Assembly (NCBI GenBank): GCA_039933315.1
Contig: JBDTOI010000008.1
Coordinates: 1 to 54,538 of the forward strand
Source of the DNA: DASXRU01 sp039933315
GTDB lineage: Bacteria; Acidobacteriota; Blastocatellia; Pyrinomonadales; Pyrinomonadaceae
DNA length: 54,538 nucleotides
Direction: 5' to 3'
Part shown: positions 1 to 8,459 of the stretch, one piece after another
How the letters are laid out: each line of letters opens with the position of its first letter
How positions within the stretch are numbered: position 1 is the stretch's first letter
Notes under the pieces: model-generated
The model's input: only the letters and a program-made list of their open reading frames with translations
Told to the model about the DNA's origin: nothing
The model's database searches: none
Position numbers and translations under genes: made by a program

Positions 1-113
1 GTGGCAAGCGTAGCGCGACACCGCTTTGGATAGGGCCAGTAAGCATTTTCTCAAGTCCAGGATTAAAGTGGCCAATCCAAAGCGCCGTCGCCGCTTCGCT
101 CTGCCGGCGCACT
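1..113. repeat. Imperfect intergenic inverted repeat at the window edge
   Basis: The arm at 15-37 (gcgacaccgctttggatagg and on) is nearly the reverse complement of the arm at 70-91 (ggccaatccaaagcgccgtc and on). Pairing continues outward with gaps toward position 1 and about 112. The spacer is about 32 nt. No coding potential is evident. It is the first of a series of hairpin-forming intergenic repeats in this window. The left end may be cut by the window boundary. Confidence 0.6.
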
Positions 114-148
114 CCAAATTAGGGGGCTACCGTTAAAAGGGCGCAGAG

Positions 149-1372
149 TTGCCTCTCGCCGCTCGCCGTGTTATTCCTCCAAGCGTGTCTCAATCAAAGC
201 ATTCTTTAGAACAACAAGTAACGGTCGTTCGCCGCGGCGCAAAACGCGTTCGCGGTGGTCATCTCTGGGTTTATCGCAGCGACCTGGCGGAAGGGGTTGA
301 CGCGGCCGGCGGCTCGATAGTTTGGGTCATTGATGAAGCAGGGAACTTCGTTGGCCAGGCGCTTTATAGCGACCGCTCCGAGATTGCTTTGCGCTTCCTC
401 AGCGTTCGCGACGAAACCATTGACCGCGACTGGTGGCGGCAACGCTTGCGCCAGTGTGCCGAGCGCCGAAGTAAGGTTCGCCCTGAAACGAATTCGTATC
501 GCCTCGTCTACTCAGAAGGTGATTTACTGCCCTCGCTAATCGTGGACGTTTATGACGAAGTCTTCGTCATCCAGACACTGTCGCAGGGAACCGAAGCCAT
601 CAAATCTATGCTGGTGGAATTACTGGTAGAGGAGTTCTCGCCCCGCGCTATTATCGAGCGTAATGACGTGCGCGTGCGCGAGCTGGAGGGTCTGGAACTC
701 AGCTCCGGCTTACTTTACGGTGAGGCTCCGGACGAAGTGCAAATGGTGCAGGACGGTGTACGATTTCATGTATCGCCGTTGCGCGGTCAGAAAACAGGAG
801 CGTTCCTGGATCAGCGTGAGAACTACCGCGCCGCTCGCCAGATCGCACACGGCCGAGCGCTCGACTGCTTCACCTTTAACGGTGGATTTGCCCTGCACAT
901 TGCACCTGCATGCGAAACAGTTACCGGCCTGGATGTTTCCGGGGATGCCGTTGCCGCAGCCCGATTAAATGGCCAATTGAATGGCGCCGGCAATGTTGAA
1001 TTCAGCGAGGCTAACGTGTTTGATGAGCTGCGACGCCTGGAGAGCGATGGCGAGCGGTTCGATACAATCGTTCTTGATCCGCCGGCGTTTGCCAAGAACC
1101 GGCGCAGTGTGGCAAAAGCCGTACGAGGCTACAAAGAGATCAATCTGCGCGCCTTGAAACTATTAAACGCCGGTGGCGTGCTCGTAACGTGCTCCTGTTC
1201 ATTCCACATTCTTCCCCATACGTTTTTCGAGATTGTGGTTGAGGCTGCGCGGGACTCGCGCCGCCGCCTGCAGATCGTGGAGAGCAGGACCCAGGCGAGC
1301 GATCATCCAATTCTGGCGGGCCTGCCCGAGACGCAATACTTGAAGTGCGTCATCGCGCGTGTCATTGAGTAA
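149..1372 (+). CDS. rlmI: Class I SAM-dependent 23S rRNA methyltransferase, RlmI family
   Basis: The protein is likely a cytosolic methyltransferase that makes 5-methylcytosine in 23S rRNA. An N-terminal PUA-type domain (about residues 25-90, with the GHLWVYRSDL stretch) precedes an RlmI-type middle domain and a Rossmann methyltransferase fold. Motif I is LDCFTFNGGFALHIA, motif IV is LDPPAFAKNRR, and the CSCSF stretch holds the expected catalytic cysteines. The length of 407 aa fits the family (E. coli RlmI is just under 400 aa). The start shown is a TTG; a GTG seven codons further in is equally possible, and neither has a strong ribosome-binding site. It is the only plus-strand gene before 15.9 kb and converges on tRNA-Lys and purA. 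RlmK- or RlmO-type specificity cannot be excluded from sequence alone. Confidence 0.85.
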   Translation: MPLAARRVIPPSVSQSKHSLEQQVTVVRRGAKRVRGGHLWVYRSDLAEGVDAAGGSIVWVIDEAGNFVGQALYSDRSEIALRFLSVRDETIDRDWWRQRLRQCAERRSKVRPETNSYRLVYSEGDLLPSLIVDVYDEVFVIQTLSQGTEAIKSMLVELLVEEFSPRAIIERNDVRVRELEGLELSSGLLYGEAPDEVQMVQDGVRFHVSPLRGQKTGAFLDQRENYRAARQIAHGRALDCFTFNGGFALHIAPACETVTGLDVSGDAVAAARLNGQLNGAGNVEFSEANVFDELRRLESDGERFDTIVLDPPAFAKNRRSVAKAVRGYKEINLRALKLLNAGGVLVTCSCSFHILPHTFFEIVVEAARDSRRRLQIVESRTQASDHPILAGLPETQYLKCVIARVIE

Positions 1373-1453
1373 GCAGCGATTCGGGTCTTGCCAGAAAGTC
1401 CCAGCATGATGGATCTTCAGTAAGAATTCAGAATGTTCCTGGCGAAAAGGAAA

Positions 1454-1480
1454 GCGGCTGGCTCTCTCAGAACCAGCCGC
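1454..1480 (-). terminator. Intrinsic terminator after tRNA-Lys
   Basis: The hairpin has gcggctgg pairing with ccagccgc plus three inner pairs and a short loop. On the minus strand it is followed by TTTCCTTTT, the expected U-rich tail. It lies about 50 nt beyond the 3' end of tRNA-Lys. It may also end the plus-strand methyltransferase transcript, but on that strand the tail is not T-rich. Confidence 0.65.
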
Positions 1481-1531
1481 AATTCGAAACACAGTAATCT
1501 AAACCGAAAGAACGTCTCGCCTATCAAATAG

Positions 1532-1607
<76 letters not shown>

Positions 1608-1627
1608 ACGCGCAAGAGCCTACAATT

Positions 1628-1646
1628 TCCAAAGTCCAAAGTCCAA
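1628..1646. repeat. Short tandem repeat of the 7-mer TCCAAAG
   Basis: There are 2.7 copies of TCCAAAG between the end of purA and tRNA-Lys. The tract is short, but its style (a 7-bp word repeated with drift) matches the arms of the other intergenic repeats in this window. Confidence 0.55.
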
Positions 1647-1659
1647 CGGTCAGAGTTTA

Positions 1660-2979
1660 CTAATCTGCCAGCCAACGTCCCAGGGCTGAGTCTCTTATGA
1701 TCACCGTTTGCGAGCGCTCGGGACCAGTGGAAATCAGGCCAATCTCCACTCCAATCTGTTCCGCGAGAAACTCTACATAACGGCGCGCGTTGGCTGGCAG
1801 CGCAGTCAACTCGGTGGTTCCTGCAGTGGAGCTCTTCCAGCCCGGCAACGTCGCATAGATGGGTTCGACGCGGCGCAAATCCTGGGAAACGGCGGGCAAA
1901 GATTCGCACATGCGGCCATCGAGTTTGTAACCGGTGCACACTTTGATCTCATCAAGAGCGTCGAGCACGTCAAGCTTGGTCAGCGCGACTGAACTGAAGC
2001 CGTTGATCTCTGCGGCGTAACGGGTGGCAAAGGCGTCGAACCAACCACACCGCCGCGGTCGTCCGGTTGACGCGCCGTATTCTCGCCCGCGCTCGCGGAT
2101 TACCTGGCCCATCTCAGCTTCGCCTTCGATCATTTCGGTGGGAAACGGACCCTCGCCGACGCGCGTGGTATACGTGCGCACGATGCCGAGCACGCCCGTA
2201 ATGCGATGCGGAGCCAAGCCCGTCCCCAGGGCCGCTCCAGCAGCGGTTGTACTGGAGGAAGTGACGAACGGGTAAGTGCCATGGTCCACGTCAAGTAATG
2301 TAGCCTGCGCGCCTTCGAGCAGGATTGAACGGCCCTCGCCGGCGGCCTTGTTCAGGTAATGCGCCGTATCGGCCATGAACGGGGCGAGACGCTCCACCAC
2401 AGTGGAGGTGTCATTAAAGATTTGATCGCCGTCAAGACTCGCGCCGCCATAGGCGACGATGATCCGGTTAGCATCTTCGAGATTTCGTTCGATGCGGGAG
2501 CGGAGTACTTCCGGTACCAGGGCGTCAGCGAAACGAATACCGCGCCGGCCGGCTTTGTCTTCGTAAGCCGGACCAATACCGCGCAGCGTCGTGCCTACGC
2601 GTTCGTTGCCCAGTCGCTCTTCACTGGTGTGATCCAGCGCGCGATGATAGGGAAGTATCAGGTGCGCGCGCGAGCTGACCTTTACTCGTTCGGGAGTAAC
2701 TTCCAATCCCTGGGCGAGGAAACGATCTGCCTCTTCAAAAAAGGCATTGGGATCGATGACCATGCCGTTGCCCAGCACGCAGATTTTTCCGGGATGGATT
2801 ATGCCGGAGGGAATGAGGTGCAGGACGAACGAGCGGTCACCGACATAAACCGAGTGCCCGGCGTTATGACCGCCCTGGTAGCGCGCCACTATATCGAAAC
2901 GCTCGGCCAGCAGATCGACAATCTTGCCTTTGCCTTCGTCTCCCCACTGGGCGCCTATGACGACGATGATTTTAGACAT
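1660..2979 (-). CDS. purA: Adenylosuccinate synthetase
   Basis: This cytosolic GTP-dependent enzyme joins IMP and aspartate to make adenylosuccinate, the first committed step to AMP. The N-terminal signature IGAQWGDEGKGKIVDLL holds the phosphate-binding loop and the catalytic Asp; HNAGHSVYVG follows with the catalytic His. The IMP-binding stretch TLRGIGPAYEDKAGR and the C-terminal guanine-binding region SVALTKLDVLD are intact. The length of 439 aa is normal. It is the last protein gene of the minus-strand block, before tRNA-Lys. Its ATG has no clear ribosome-binding site, and a large hairpin (2991-3060) ends 11 nt upstream of it, so translation could be affected by RNA structure. Confidence 0.98.
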   Translation of the reverse strand: MSKIIVVIGAQWGDEGKGKIVDLLAERFDIVARYQGGHNAGHSVYVGDRSFVLHLIPSGIIHPGKICVLGNGMVIDPNAFFEEADRFLAQGLEVTPERVKVSSRAHLILPYHRALDHTSEERLGNERVGTTLRGIGPAYEDKAGRRGIRFADALVPEVLRSRIERNLEDANRIIVAYGGASLDGDQIFNDTSTVVERLAPFMADTAHYLNKAAGEGRSILLEGAQATLLDVDHGTYPFVTSSSTTAAGAALGTGLAPHRITGVLGIVRTYTTRVGEGPFPTEMIEGEAEMGQVIRERGREYGASTGRPRRCGWFDAFATRYAAEINGFSSVALTKLDVLDALDEIKVCTGYKLDGRMCESLPAVSQDLRRVEPIYATLPGWKSSTAGTTELTALPANARRYVEFLAEQIGVEIGLISTGPERSQTVIIRDSALGRWLAD

Positions 2980-2990
2980 AACTCAATGCC

Positions 2991-3060
2991 GATTTCCAAT
3001 TGCCAATTGCCGATTTACCATGTGGCAACGAAACAAATTGGCAATCGGCAATCGGAAATC
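2991..3060. repeat. Hairpin repeat directly upstream of purA
   Basis: The arms at 2991-3016 and 3035-3060 are 26 bp long with only three mismatches, spaced by 18 nt. Each arm is a degenerate repeat of a 7-mer of the type CAATTGC/CGATTGC. The element fills the gap between the ykgJ-like gene and purA. Confidence 0.8.
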
Positions 3061-3070
3061 GAAAATGATG

Positions 3071-3475
3071 TTAGCTCGCCTTTTCCAATCGAACAGGTTT
3101 TTCGATGAAGTAGTAGGTGCAGGTACCGCGCACCTCCTCAATGTCACGTTTTTCAATCGGGAAGAGGCGGCACGCGTTGGGGCGGTTTTCGTAGATGCCA
3201 CACGTGCTCGATCCGTCGGAATGCTTTTTCAGAAATGGGCACTTAAAAACCAACTCGCAACATGCACCGCAGCGGTTGCATTCGCCACGTCGGAGGGCGA
3301 GCGCCGCTATCACATCCTGCTTACGGAAACTGATGTTAACAAAGCGCCGCAGCTTGCCATGGGCCTGGCGGGCGCGAATCCGGGCATCCTCGACGGTGCG
3401 GGAGCGCAGTCTTTGTCTGAGGCGCTCTTCCAGCGAAGTCTGGCGAGTATTAATCCCGCGGCGGGTTGCGTTCAT
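3071..3475 (-). CDS. YkgJ/UPF0153-type cysteine-cluster protein
   Basis: The protein carries a cluster of cysteines typical of the zinc/iron-chelating YkgJ family: CNRCGACCELVFKCPFL, then CGIYENRPNACRLFP, then a last CTYYF near the C-terminus. These residues are predicted to bind Zn or an Fe-S cluster; the cellular role of the family is not settled. I chose the internal ATG at 3475 (134 aa), because the 39 codons upstream (from 3592) read like non-coding sequence and are not part of the family domain. The upstream ATG does lie 13 nt after the trxA stop and has a weak GGGA, so it cannot be ruled out. The gene sits between trxA and purA in the minus-strand block. Confidence 0.8.
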   Translation of the reverse strand: MNATRRGINTRQTSLEERLRQRLRSRTVEDARIRARQAHGKLRRFVNISFRKQDVIAALALRRGECNRCGACCELVFKCPFLKKHSDGSSTCGIYENRPNACRLFPIEKRDIEEVRGTCTYYFIEKPVRLEKAS

Positions 3476-3605
3476 TGGGTGTGTGCCGGAAGGTAGCCTG
3501 ACTTTAGGAGAGGCGCTGATACAGCCGCCACCACACTCGGATTCCCACAAAAATGGCGCGCCGGTCTTTCTCAGCAAAACCGCGCGCGCCATCCGTTCCC
3601 GTGTA

Positions 3606-3950
3606 CTAGGCGGTTGCGGCGCCGCTGACGTGCTTGTCTATCATGCGCGCGATCGCCTCCTTGGAGGTCGCGCCCACCACCCGCTCTTCTTCCTTACCGC
3701 CCTTAAACAGGATGAGGGTGGGGATGCCTTTAATCCCGTAGCGTTGAGAAACTGAAGGGTTCTCATCAACGTTCAGCTTCACCACTCGTGCGTTGCCCGC
3801 ATACTTTTCTGCCACGGCCTCGACCGTTGGCGCCAGCATGCGACACGGTGCGCACCAGGCGGCCCAGAAATCCACCAGCACCGGCCGATCGGACTGTAAA
3901 ACGTCCTTTTCAAAATTGCTGTCGCTAACGTCTGTTACATGCTCGCTCAT
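3606..3950 (-). CDS. trxA: Thioredoxin
   Basis: This 114-aa cytosolic protein disulfide reductase has a single thioredoxin fold. The active site is WCAPC (about residues 32-36), a known variant of the common WCGPC. The cis-proline loop GIKGIPTLILFKGG and the Asp in the VLVDFWA strand are present. The ATG at 3950 is preceded by GGAG about 6 nt upstream, which decides it over a longer open frame reaching 4319. The gene follows glgA by about 100 nt on the same strand. Confidence 0.95.
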   Translation of the reverse strand: MSEHVTDVSDSNFEKDVLQSDRPVLVDFWAAWCAPCRMLAPTVEAVAEKYAGNARVVKLNVDENPSVSQRYGIKGIPTLILFKGGKEEERVVGATSKEAIARMIDKHVSGAATA

Positions 3951-4053
3951 GATTATCTCCTCGCCTTTTTCCTGGACGCCACGTTCAGGTCTCGTGAGGC
4001 GCGTCCTAACCTTGGTTCTAGTCTGTTCACTTTTAAAGCTTCGCGCCAAACTT

Positions 4054-5475
4054 TTAGAGCTTCGCGATTTCTTCGTAGAGCTCAGTATACTTTTGCGCCG
4101 CGGCTGACCACGAATTATCGACAGCCATGCCATTAAGCTGAATCTGTCGCCAGAGTTCGGGTTCACTATAAAAGTAAAGCGCTTCCCGTATTTTATCAAG
4201 CATGGCCGCGGCTGAATAGGGCCCGAACTTGAAACCGGTGCCGGCGCCCGTGGCGGCGTCGAATTGCTGCACGGTATCATCCAGCCCTCCGGTGGCCCTG
4301 ACGATGGGAACCGTGCCATAACGCATGCTGTACATCTGGTTTAGCCCGCATGGCTCATACAGCGACGGCATCAGGAACATATCCGCTCCCGCCTCGATCT
4401 GATGGGCCAGCGGCTCACCAGCGTAACCTTTATAAATGCCAACGCGGCTCGACGCGCGATCCCGTAAGGACTGGAGGAAATCTTCGTATTGTCCGGCACC
4501 CAGCGCAATAAAGAAGGCGCCTGTGGCCAGGATTGAAGAAGCCCCCTCCTTGATCAAGTCGTAGCCCTTTTGCGCTACCAGCCGCGAGATAATTGCGATG
4601 ATGGGCCGGTCCGCTTCCTCCGGCAACCCAAAACGGCGTAACAAATCCAGTTTACAGGTCCGTTTCGCACTTAGGTCAGCCGCGCTGAAGTGAGCGGCGA
4701 TGTGGGGATCGGTCTCGGGATTCCAGATATCATAGTCAACGCCGTTGGTGATGCCCGCCAGACGGTCCCGCCGGGCGCGCAATATGCCTTCCATGCCGTA
4801 GCCGTTTTCAGAGGTCTGAATCTCCTGGGCGTAGCGCCTGCTGACAGTTGAAAGAGCATCGGCGGATACCAATCCCGCTTTCAACGCCGAGGCGGTACCC
4901 TGGAACATGAAGGCCCCGCGCTCATCGCGTTCGCCGAAGTCCATCCACCAAAGATCTCCCGGGTCGAATGTGCCCTGGTAGGCGATATTGTGAATCGAGA
5001 AAAGCGCTCGGGTCTTTTCGTAGAACTTATCGAAAGCACGGCGCGCGCGGAGCTCAACCGCGGCAAACCCACCAGGCCAGTCGTTGCAATGAACAATGTC
5101 GGGAGGCTCACCCAGCCGCTTACAAAGGGCCAGCGCTGCCCGGCAAAAAAAAGCAAAGCGTTCATGGTCGTCGCGGTAACCGTAAATTGCCGGGCGGGCG
5201 AAATATTGGGGCGCCTCGATGAAATAAGCCGGGGCCCCCGCCGCATCACTCCGCCAGACGCTTACTTTGGGTTTTCCCCCACGCCATTCAACCTCCAGGT
5301 TGTCAATGAACTTCTCGCGCAAGAGACCGCGATCGACCAGGTCGTAAAGCGGAAGCATCAGGATTGCATCCGTGTCCTGGGCCTTCAGCGCTTTCGGTAA
5401 GGCGCCGGCTACATCACCGAGGCCGCCGGCTTTGGCAAAGGGAACTGCTTCCGATGAAAGTAAGGCGACACGCAT
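4054..5475 (-). CDS. glgA: Glycogen (starch) synthase, ADP-glucose dependent
   Basis: This is a GT5-family glucosyltransferase that extends alpha-1,4-glucan from ADP-glucose in the cytosol. The start MRVALLSSEAVPFAKAGGLG contains the KxGGLGDV nucleotide-sugar motif, so the N-terminus is clear. The GT-B C-terminal domain has the FLMPSLYEPCGLNQMYSMR stretch with the catalytic Glu, and RATGGLDDTV. The length of 473 aa is typical. No other glycogen gene (glgB, glgC) lies beside it. A hairpin repeat begins about 9 nt upstream of the ATG. Confidence 0.95.
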   Translation of the reverse strand: MRVALLSSEAVPFAKAGGLGDVAGALPKALKAQDTDAILMLPLYDLVDRGLLREKFIDNLEVEWRGGKPKVSVWRSDAAGAPAYFIEAPQYFARPAIYGYRDDHERFAFFCRAALALCKRLGEPPDIVHCNDWPGGFAAVELRARRAFDKFYEKTRALFSIHNIAYQGTFDPGDLWWMDFGERDERGAFMFQGTASALKAGLVSADALSTVSRRYAQEIQTSENGYGMEGILRARRDRLAGITNGVDYDIWNPETDPHIAAHFSAADLSAKRTCKLDLLRRFGLPEEADRPIIAIISRLVAQKGYDLIKEGASSILATGAFFIALGAGQYEDFLQSLRDRASSRVGIYKGYAGEPLAHQIEAGADMFLMPSLYEPCGLNQMYSMRYGTVPIVRATGGLDDTVQQFDAATGAGTGFKFGPYSAAAMLDKIREALYFYSEPELWRQIQLNGMAVDNSWSAAAQKYTELYEEIAKL

Positions 5476-5482
5476 GAAAAGT

Positions 5483-5542
5483 AAAAAGTGACTTCAGAAG
5501 GAGGACAGTTAAGTCATTGGCCACTTGTCACCAGTCACTTGT
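5483..5542. repeat. Imperfect dyad between rho and glgA
   Basis: AAAAGTGACT on the left pairs with AGTCACTTGT on the right. The right half also contains drifted copies of CACTTGTCAC/CAGTCACTTG. It lies just upstream of the glgA start and just after the rho stop. Confidence 0.5.
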
Positions 5543-5551
5543 AAAGGGGTC

Positions 5552-6943
5552 TTAGGTCTGCATTGACGCGAGGAATTCGGCGTTCGACTTTGATTTCTCC
5601 AGGCGCTCAAGCACCACTTCCATTTGTTCCACCGGGGAAAGGGGATTCAAGACGCGGCGCATGACCCAGACGCGATTCAGGTCTTCCTTGCTGATTAGGA
5701 GTTCCTCTTTTCGCGTTCCGGAGCGCTGCAAGTCAATGGCCGGGAACAGGCGCTTGTCGCTCAGGCGACGATCGAGGTGAATTTCGCAGTTGCCCGTGCC
5801 TTTGAACTCTTCGAAAATAACGTCGTCCATGCGCGATCCGGTATCGATCAAGGCGGTGGCGATGATGGTCAGTGAACCGCCCTCTTCAATATTTCGCGCG
5901 GCGCCGAAGAAGCGCTTCGGGCGTTGGAGCGCGTTGGAATCGATACCGCCGGAGAGAATCTTGCCGCTGGGAGGAACGACCGCATTGTGCGCTCGGGCCA
6001 GGCGAGTGATTGAGTCGAGTAGGATGACAACATCCCGCTTGTGTTCCACCAGGCGCTTTGCCTTTTCGATAACCATGTCGGCGACCTGAACGTGGCGCGT
6101 GGGGGGCTCGTCGAAGGTGGACGAAATTACCTCGCCATTTACCGAGCGCTGCATATCGGTAACTTCTTCAGGGCGCTCGTCGATCAGCAGGACTATCAAA
6201 GTAACTTCCGGATGGTTCTCTGTGATGGAGTTGGCGATTGTCTGCAGCAGCATGGTCTTGCCGGTCCGCGGGGGAGCGACAATCAGGCCGCGCTGGCCCT
6301 TACCGATAGGTGTTACCAGATCAATGACGCGAGCCGAAAGATTGTCCGGACTCGTTTCGCATTTCAGCATCTCATCGGGATAAAGCGGCGTGAGGTTATC
6401 GAAGAAAACCTTCTCGCGAGCTTGATCGGGAGACTCGAAATTGATCGCTTCGACCTTGATTAAAGCAAAATAGCGTTCGCCTTCTTTGGGAGGCCGAATC
6501 TGTCCGCTGACTGTGTCGCCGGTGCGCAGGTCAAACTTCCGAATTTGTGAAGGCGAGACATAGATATCGTCCGGACCCGGCAAGTAGTTGTATTCCGGCG
6601 CTCGCAGAAACCCAAAACCATCGGGCAGGGTTTCCAGCACGCCCTCGGAAAAGATCAGGCCGCTCTTTTCTGTCTGGGCCGCCAGTACCTTGAAGATCAG
6701 CTCCTGTTTGCGCATGCCGGTGGCGCCGGGCACGTCCATGCCTTTCGCGATTGCCGTGAGCTTGGAAATGGACATATCCTTGAGCTCGGCGAGGTTCAGC
6801 AGATCCTCGCTTTTGAAGTCTTTAGTTGAGGTCTTTTCCGGTGGAGCTTCGGCAGTAGCGACTGTGGTGGCGCCGTCGCCGTCTTCTCCGTTTGAATCAT
6901 TGCTGGCGCTGCCTGCGCGCGCGCGTGGTGTACGTTGTGACAT
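5552..6943 (-). CDS. rho: Transcription termination factor Rho
   Basis: This is a hexameric RNA-dependent ATPase that ends transcripts in the cytosol. Order of parts: a low-complexity N-terminal extension of about 45 residues (Gly/Asp/Glu/Thr-rich), a Rho N-terminal helical domain (LAELKDMSISKLTAIAKG), a cold-shock-like RNA-binding domain (GVLETLPDGFGFLR), then a RecA-type ATPase with Walker A APPRTGKTMLLQ and Walker B VVILLDSITRLARA. The C-terminal RKEELL region is intact. The length of 463 aa is slightly above the E. coli protein because of the N-terminal extension. It is followed at about 75 nt by glgA. The 309-bp region upstream has no gene. Confidence 0.98.
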   Translation of the reverse strand: MSQRTPRARAGSASNDSNGEDGDGATTVATAEAPPEKTSTKDFKSEDLLNLAELKDMSISKLTAIAKGMDVPGATGMRKQELIFKVLAAQTEKSGLIFSEGVLETLPDGFGFLRAPEYNYLPGPDDIYVSPSQIRKFDLRTGDTVSGQIRPPKEGERYFALIKVEAINFESPDQAREKVFFDNLTPLYPDEMLKCETSPDNLSARVIDLVTPIGKGQRGLIVAPPRTGKTMLLQTIANSITENHPEVTLIVLLIDERPEEVTDMQRSVNGEVISSTFDEPPTRHVQVADMVIEKAKRLVEHKRDVVILLDSITRLARAHNAVVPPSGKILSGGIDSNALQRPKRFFGAARNIEEGGSLTIIATALIDTGSRMDDVIFEEFKGTGNCEIHLDRRLSDKRLFPAIDLQRSGTRKEELLISKEDLNRVWVMRRVLNPLSPVEQMEVVLERLEKSKSNAEFLASMQT

Positions 6944-7252
6944 ATCGTTTTTCTCGGTGGTGCGTTGGGTTAGGAAACCGCGGCGGTTGATTACTTTGTT
7001 GTCAATTCTTAGCGTGAATTATTTAATGAAGGACCTTCAGTTAATGGGAAATACTTGCCGGGCAGTTCTAAACGGACTCGCGTGTGGGACACTGTTCTTC
7101 ACCGCAATGGCGATTTGACTGACCGAACGGACCTCGGAAAGTCTCTGAAAGCTACGTACGGGGATCTCCGCTGGATTCGATGCCACGTGTTGCCAGCGCG
7201 TGGCCTCTTTCAATGTTCAAAACCCAAGGGGGCGTTAGGGGGCTTGAATGGC
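6944..7252. other. 309-bp gap between engB and rho, probable rho leader
   Basis: I see no gene here. It holds a small dyad at 7182-7204 (GCCACG with CGTGGC) and an AT-rich stretch (7012-7026) about 70-80 nt upstream of the rho ATG that may hold the rho promoter. I could not place convincing -35 and -10 boxes. Autoregulated rho leaders exist in other bacteria, so this gap is a reasonable place for one, but the sequence does not prove it. Confidence 0.4.
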
Positions 7253-7840
7253 TTAAATCTCGAAACGGGCCAAGGCTTCCTCGATAGCGTGCCAAACCTC
7301 CGCGCGTCCCACCCGCGTTACAGCAGAGTACGCTATAACCCGTTCTATTTTGAGCACGCGCTGCGCGCGCTCTATGCTCTTTCGCAATTCATTGTTCGAG
7401 AGCTTATCGGATTTCGTGGCAACGATTATTTGTGGTTTCCGATGATGCTGGAGCCACTCGTGAAGTTGCAAATCCAGTTTTGTGGGTTCGTGACGCGAAT
7501 CTACGATATGAACTGATAACACAAGCTGGTTGCGCTTGGCAAGGTAGCTGGTTGCCATCTCGCTCCAGCCAGCCGTTATCTCCTTTGGCGCCCGCGCATA
7601 GCCATAGCCCGGAAGGTCCACAAAACGAAATTGGTTATTGATTGAGAAGAAGTTCAACGATTGCGTCCGGCCGGGCGTCGAGGAAGTGCGCGCGAGACCT
7701 CGAACGCCCAAAAGGGAATTAAGCAGCCTTGATTTTCCGACATTCGAACGCCCGAGAAAAGAGACCTCGAGTTGCGAATCTGCCGGCCAATCGGTCTCCT
7801 GAAAGGAACTTTTAATGAACTCCGTACTGGTAATCTTCAT
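7253..7840 (-). CDS. engB: Ribosome biogenesis GTPase YsxC/EngB
   Basis: This is a small TRAFAC GTPase needed for assembly of the large ribosomal subunit. G1 is GRSNVGKS, the switch region includes SSTPGRTQSLNFF, G3 is DLPGYGYA, and G4 is ATKSDK. I place the start at the ATG at 7840 (MKITSTEFIKSSF), giving 195 aa, the usual family length. The open frame runs 24 codons further upstream, but that stretch overlaps a terminator hairpin. It is transcribed toward the rho leader and away from the small hypothetical gene at 7920-8375. Confidence 0.95.
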   Translation of the reverse strand: MKITSTEFIKSSFQETDWPADSQLEVSFLGRSNVGKSRLLNSLLGVRGLARTSSTPGRTQSLNFFSINNQFRFVDLPGYGYARAPKEITAGWSEMATSYLAKRNQLVLSVHIVDSRHEPTKLDLQLHEWLQHHRKPQIIVATKSDKLSNNELRKSIERAQRVLKIERVIAYSAVTRVGRAEVWHAIEEALARFEI

Positions 7841-7854
7841 AAATGGGAAAAGCA

Positions 7855-7886
7855 GTTCGGGCCTCCGATTTAGCGGAGGCCCGAAC
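7855..7886 (-). terminator. Strong hairpin between the 151-aa gene and engB
   Basis: A perfect 13-bp stem (gttcgggcctccg with cggaggcccgaac) has a 6-nt loop. On the minus strand it is followed by CTGCTTTTCCC, a short T-run. It lies after the stop of the 7920-8375 gene and just before the engB ATG. It probably ends the upstream transcript, so engB would need its own promoter or depend on read-through. A role as a leader hairpin for engB is also possible. Confidence 0.65.
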
Positions 7887-7919
7887 GCTTTGAGGGAGAA
7901 AGAACCAAACAATCGGCAA

Positions 7920-8375
7920 CTAAGCTTCCGCTGCCATCGCCGCCTTTGCGGTTCGCTCTTGCCATATCTTTACCATCATCGCTACGCGTTGACGGATATT
8001 GGCGAGCTTCTCCTCGACGTTGGGGACACTCTTAACCAACTTTTCCAGGTGGGCCAGATAGTCAGGATTGCCCGAAGTTGCGCGCAGCTCCGGTAGGAAG
8101 GGCTCAACCTTCGCGTATACGAACAGCTGTTCGCCGTTGGCGTCGTTGAACATCTGCGCGTCAATCGCGCCATTGTTCACCAGCGAGGCGGCCATATCCC
8201 AGTAGGACACGACCATGCGGTAGTGACCGCTGTGGTCGCTGGTCATCACTTCCAGAAAGTCTTCCACTTTCTCCGGATTGAATGTGAAGAACCACGTGCG
8301 GGCTTCCCGCATAACCTTTTCGCGGCGCAGCTCGTAGAGTTTAAGAATCAAATCAGCGTCGTCATGCTTTCCCAT
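7920..8375 (-). CDS. Hypothetical protein, 151 aa, mostly helical
   Basis: I do not recognise a named family. The protein is soluble, without signal peptide or membrane segment, and looks mostly alpha-helical. It starts MGKHDDADLILKLYELRREK, has an aromatic-rich segment (TWFFTFNPEKVEDF), and ends with a helical VEEKLANIRQRVAMMVKIWQ segment followed by an Ala-rich tail. Base and codon use look like the neighbours, and an AGGAG-like site (aggagaaattATG) supports the start. It lies between lon and engB, with a strong terminator after it and hairpins separating it from lon, so it may be a unit of its own. Confidence 0.75.
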   Translation of the reverse strand: MGKHDDADLILKLYELRREKVMREARTWFFTFNPEKVEDFLEVMTSDHSGHYRMVVSYWDMAASLVNNGAIDAQMFNDANGEQLFVYAKVEPFLPELRATSGNPDYLAHLEKLVKSVPNVEEKLANIRQRVAMMVKIWQERTAKAAMAAEA

Positions 8376-8459
8376 AATTTCTCCTATTCTATGGTTTGGC
8401 TTCCGGAATTAGAAGTCTGCCGGATACGCCAGTGAAACGCGAGGCAGTGATCACAAGAT

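Noticed and set aside
2359..3108. A 249-codon plus-strand open frame opposite purA
   Set aside because: It is the antisense shadow of purA; it has no family-like motifs and runs through the hairpin repeat.
3476..3592. N-terminal extension of the YkgJ-like protein
   Set aside because: The stretch has no family similarity I can see and reads like intergenic sequence; kept as an alternative only.
6944..7252. Structured RNA such as tmRNA, SRP RNA or 6S RNA in the gap before rho
   Set aside because: I looked for the conserved SRP tetraloop region, tmRNA ends and a 6S-like long rod and found none.
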